From assembly GCA_030625965.1 (NCBI GenBank), contig DAOUPV010000011.1:1-42873 (forward strand): a stretch of DNA of 42,873 nucleotides, written 5' to 3'. The notes beneath the pieces were generated by a model. It did no database searches. It was not told the origin of the DNA and worked only from the letters and a program-made list of their open reading frames with translations. The DNA comes from Clostridia bacterium. Its GTDB lineage: Bacteria; Bacillota; TC1; UBA5767. Of the stretch, positions 41,905 to 42,873 are shown in pieces. The position numbers and the translations under genes were made by a program. The stretch's first letter is position 1; every line of letters begins with the position of its first letter.

Positions 41905-41938
41905 CAAAAAAGCCCGCAACCTAATGGTTGCGGGCTTT
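41905..41938 (-). terminator. Terminator downstream of the tRNA-Pro 3' fragment
   Basis: A 13-bp stem (AAAGCCCGCAACC with GGTTGCGGGCTTT) and, reading on the minus strand, a T6 exit. It is placed just after the tRNA CCA end, as for an intact tRNA gene. Confidence 0.85.
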
Positions 41939-41942
41939 AATA

Positions 41943-41987
41943 TGGTCGGAGTGACAGGATTTGAACCTGCGGCCTCTTGACCCCCAG
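41943..41987 (-). pseudogene. 3' half of tRNA-Pro, probable attachment-site scar
   Basis: Read on the minus strand: an anticodon-loop-like TGGGGG (GGG, Pro), the 3' anticodon stem TCAAG, variable AGGCC, a T-arm GCAGG TTCAAAT CCTGT, acceptor CACTCCG, then A and an encoded CCA. The 5' half, with the D-arm and the 5' acceptor CGGAGTG, is missing: upstream sequence does not pair. An intact 3' half of about 45 bases with its terminator is the usual footprint left by a tyrosine-integrase element in a tRNA gene. Confidence 0.72.
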
Positions 41988-42176
41988 TTATACTATGACT
42001 GTGTCATGTGGTAACATTCATTGCACCGATACTACATATTGGGGCGAATCCACTTCTATAACCAATTATATGTCTAATCAATCATGCTGAATCCATACAA
42101 TGCTATCCATGAAGTTGTATTTGAGTTGTACGATGTGATTGTCAGCACGCTATGTTTTCTGCTAGTCAATCAGCAC
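41988..42176. other. Gene-free stretch beside the tRNA fragment
   Basis: No gene, promoter or repeat is recognisable. It would be the terminal region of an integrated element if the tRNA fragment is an attachment site. Confidence 0.35.
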
Positions 42177-42873
42177 TTAAGATTTGTTTTTGTGATTAGC
42201 AGCAAATCTATTAGAAAGACGTTTGTAGTATGTACGAGCATTACTATGATCATTCCTATTCCCAGTCCATTCTTCTGCAACACTTTCCCAATAGGGTTGG
42301 CTGGTCCCATATTCTGCCCTTTCTGAAGAAGGCAATCCTTTCATTGCAACAATTTCAAGCAATTTCTTATTCTTTTCACTTGGCTGTTTTTTCTTTATTG
42401 CGTTTGCGTTGCTCCTATATTGATTATAAATGAACTTTAGCTCCTTAAAAGTTAAATCTTGAACAAATATATTAATAGTAAAGAAACTTCTTGATAGCAT
42501 ACCTCCAGTCGGCAGAGTATGTGCAGTATATGAATTCGTGATATAGATTCTTCTGAACGGTGGTTTTATCCCAGCTAGTATAAGAATAGTTAGGTCGTAT
42601 TCTCTGAAACCAGTAGCTTTGCTCATCGCTTTCACTGCCTCGCACAATAGTGCGAGTTCTTTTCGTCCAGTCGTGTCTTTTCGTCCTACATATGTCTGAT
42701 TTGAATATTCGAGAGGATATGACAATGATTCTACAGAACGATTGATAGTTCCAACAAGCTTACCCTCGTTTCTAAGTTTATCGATTTTTTTAATTTCGTT
42801 AATAAATAGATCATGTTTTTCTTGCATTTCTGGAGATAGTGGCTCTTCTGATTTAGCCTCAATCCAAGTAATA
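42177..42873 (-). CDS. Hypothetical protein, 5' end beyond the window
   Basis: A minus-strand frame with no stop up to the right edge. The ATG at 42827 has no ribosome site before it, and the 15 upstream codons (ITWIEAKSEEPLSPE) are open, so the gene probably starts outside. At least 231 residues are visible: a charged N-terminal part, a middle with FREYDLTILILAGIKPPFRR and the strand-rich RIYITNSYTAHTLP, then a lysine-rich linker and a helical C-terminus. The end (WTGNRNDHSNARTYYKRLSN) resembles the tails of small phage or mobile-element proteins, but I recognise no family. Confidence 0.6.
   Translation of the reverse strand, partial: ITWIEAKSEEPLSPEMQEKHDLFINEIKKIDKLRNEGKLVGTINRSVESLSYPLEYSNQTYVGRKDTTGRKELALLCEAVKAMSKATGFREYDLTILILAGIKPPFRRIYITNSYTAHTLPTGGMLSRSFFTINIFVQDLTFKELKFIYNQYRSNANAIKKKQPSEKNKKLLEIVAMKGLPSSERAEYGTSQPYWESVAEEWTGNRNDHSNARTYYKRLSNRFAANHKNKS

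Overview
The window looks like chromosomal DNA of an anaerobic low-to-mid GC Firmicute of the class Clostridia. The basis is strong purine-rich Shine-Dalgarno sites, FeoAB, molybdenum hydroxylases without a flavin subunit, an MBOAT/DHHW/DUF4358 surface-acylation set, and class II cyclic di-GMP riboswitches, which are mostly clostridial. I cannot name the species.

Layout. 1-16700 is an ordinary housekeeping and accessory stretch: nitrilase-family amidase, EamA exporter, two-TM K+ channel with RCK domain, a lipoprotein, an SDR dehydrogenase, TypA/BipA, a decayed MFS transporter, GyrI-like protein, uridine kinase, TIGR04076-like and VOC proteins, and a TetR regulator. It also holds a peptide/amino-acid catabolic operon (M20 hydrolase, NSS Na+ symporter, a 36-codon MetS-like small subunit, M24 peptidase), then YjbR-like and GNAT proteins. 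17300-27050 holds two paralogous two-gene molybdenum hydroxylases ([2Fe-2S] subunit plus molybdopterin subunit), two paralogous LacI regulators and an orphan BMP-type binding lipoprotein. The middle block (about 20600-25830) is visibly AT-richer than its flanks. Near-identical palindromes centred on AACTAGTT lie before the first hydroxylase (two copies) and before the BMP gene (one), and are probable LacI-family operators.

27180-30148 (minus strand) is a DUF4358 lipoprotein - MBOAT - DHHW operon for O-acylation of a surface polymer. Divergent from it, a promoter near 30495 feeds a leader of about 700 nt to a cell-wall-anchored LPNTG protein with nine acidic heptad repeats. That leader carries four cyclic di-GMP riboswitch aptamers: two class I (GEMM) in tandem, then two class II in tandem. 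The class II pair is wired through a chain of mutually exclusive helices that ends in a hairpin over the Shine-Dalgarno site. This is the most interesting system in the window.

32560-41990 is a scarred accessory region. It has three decayed IS30-type copies, a truncated membrane-protein gene running into the 3' end of feoB, a ZIP-transporter fragment, feoAB, a CDF exporter fused to a NifX/NifB-like domain, and a radical SAM protein. It also has a zinc-ribbon microprotein with an ATP-NAD-kinase-like/aminotransferase pair that sits between two inverted IS30 remnants. At 41943-41987 is the 3' half of a tRNA-Pro gene with its terminator, which looks like an integrase attachment-site scar. Beyond it, one unrecognised gene runs off the end of the window.
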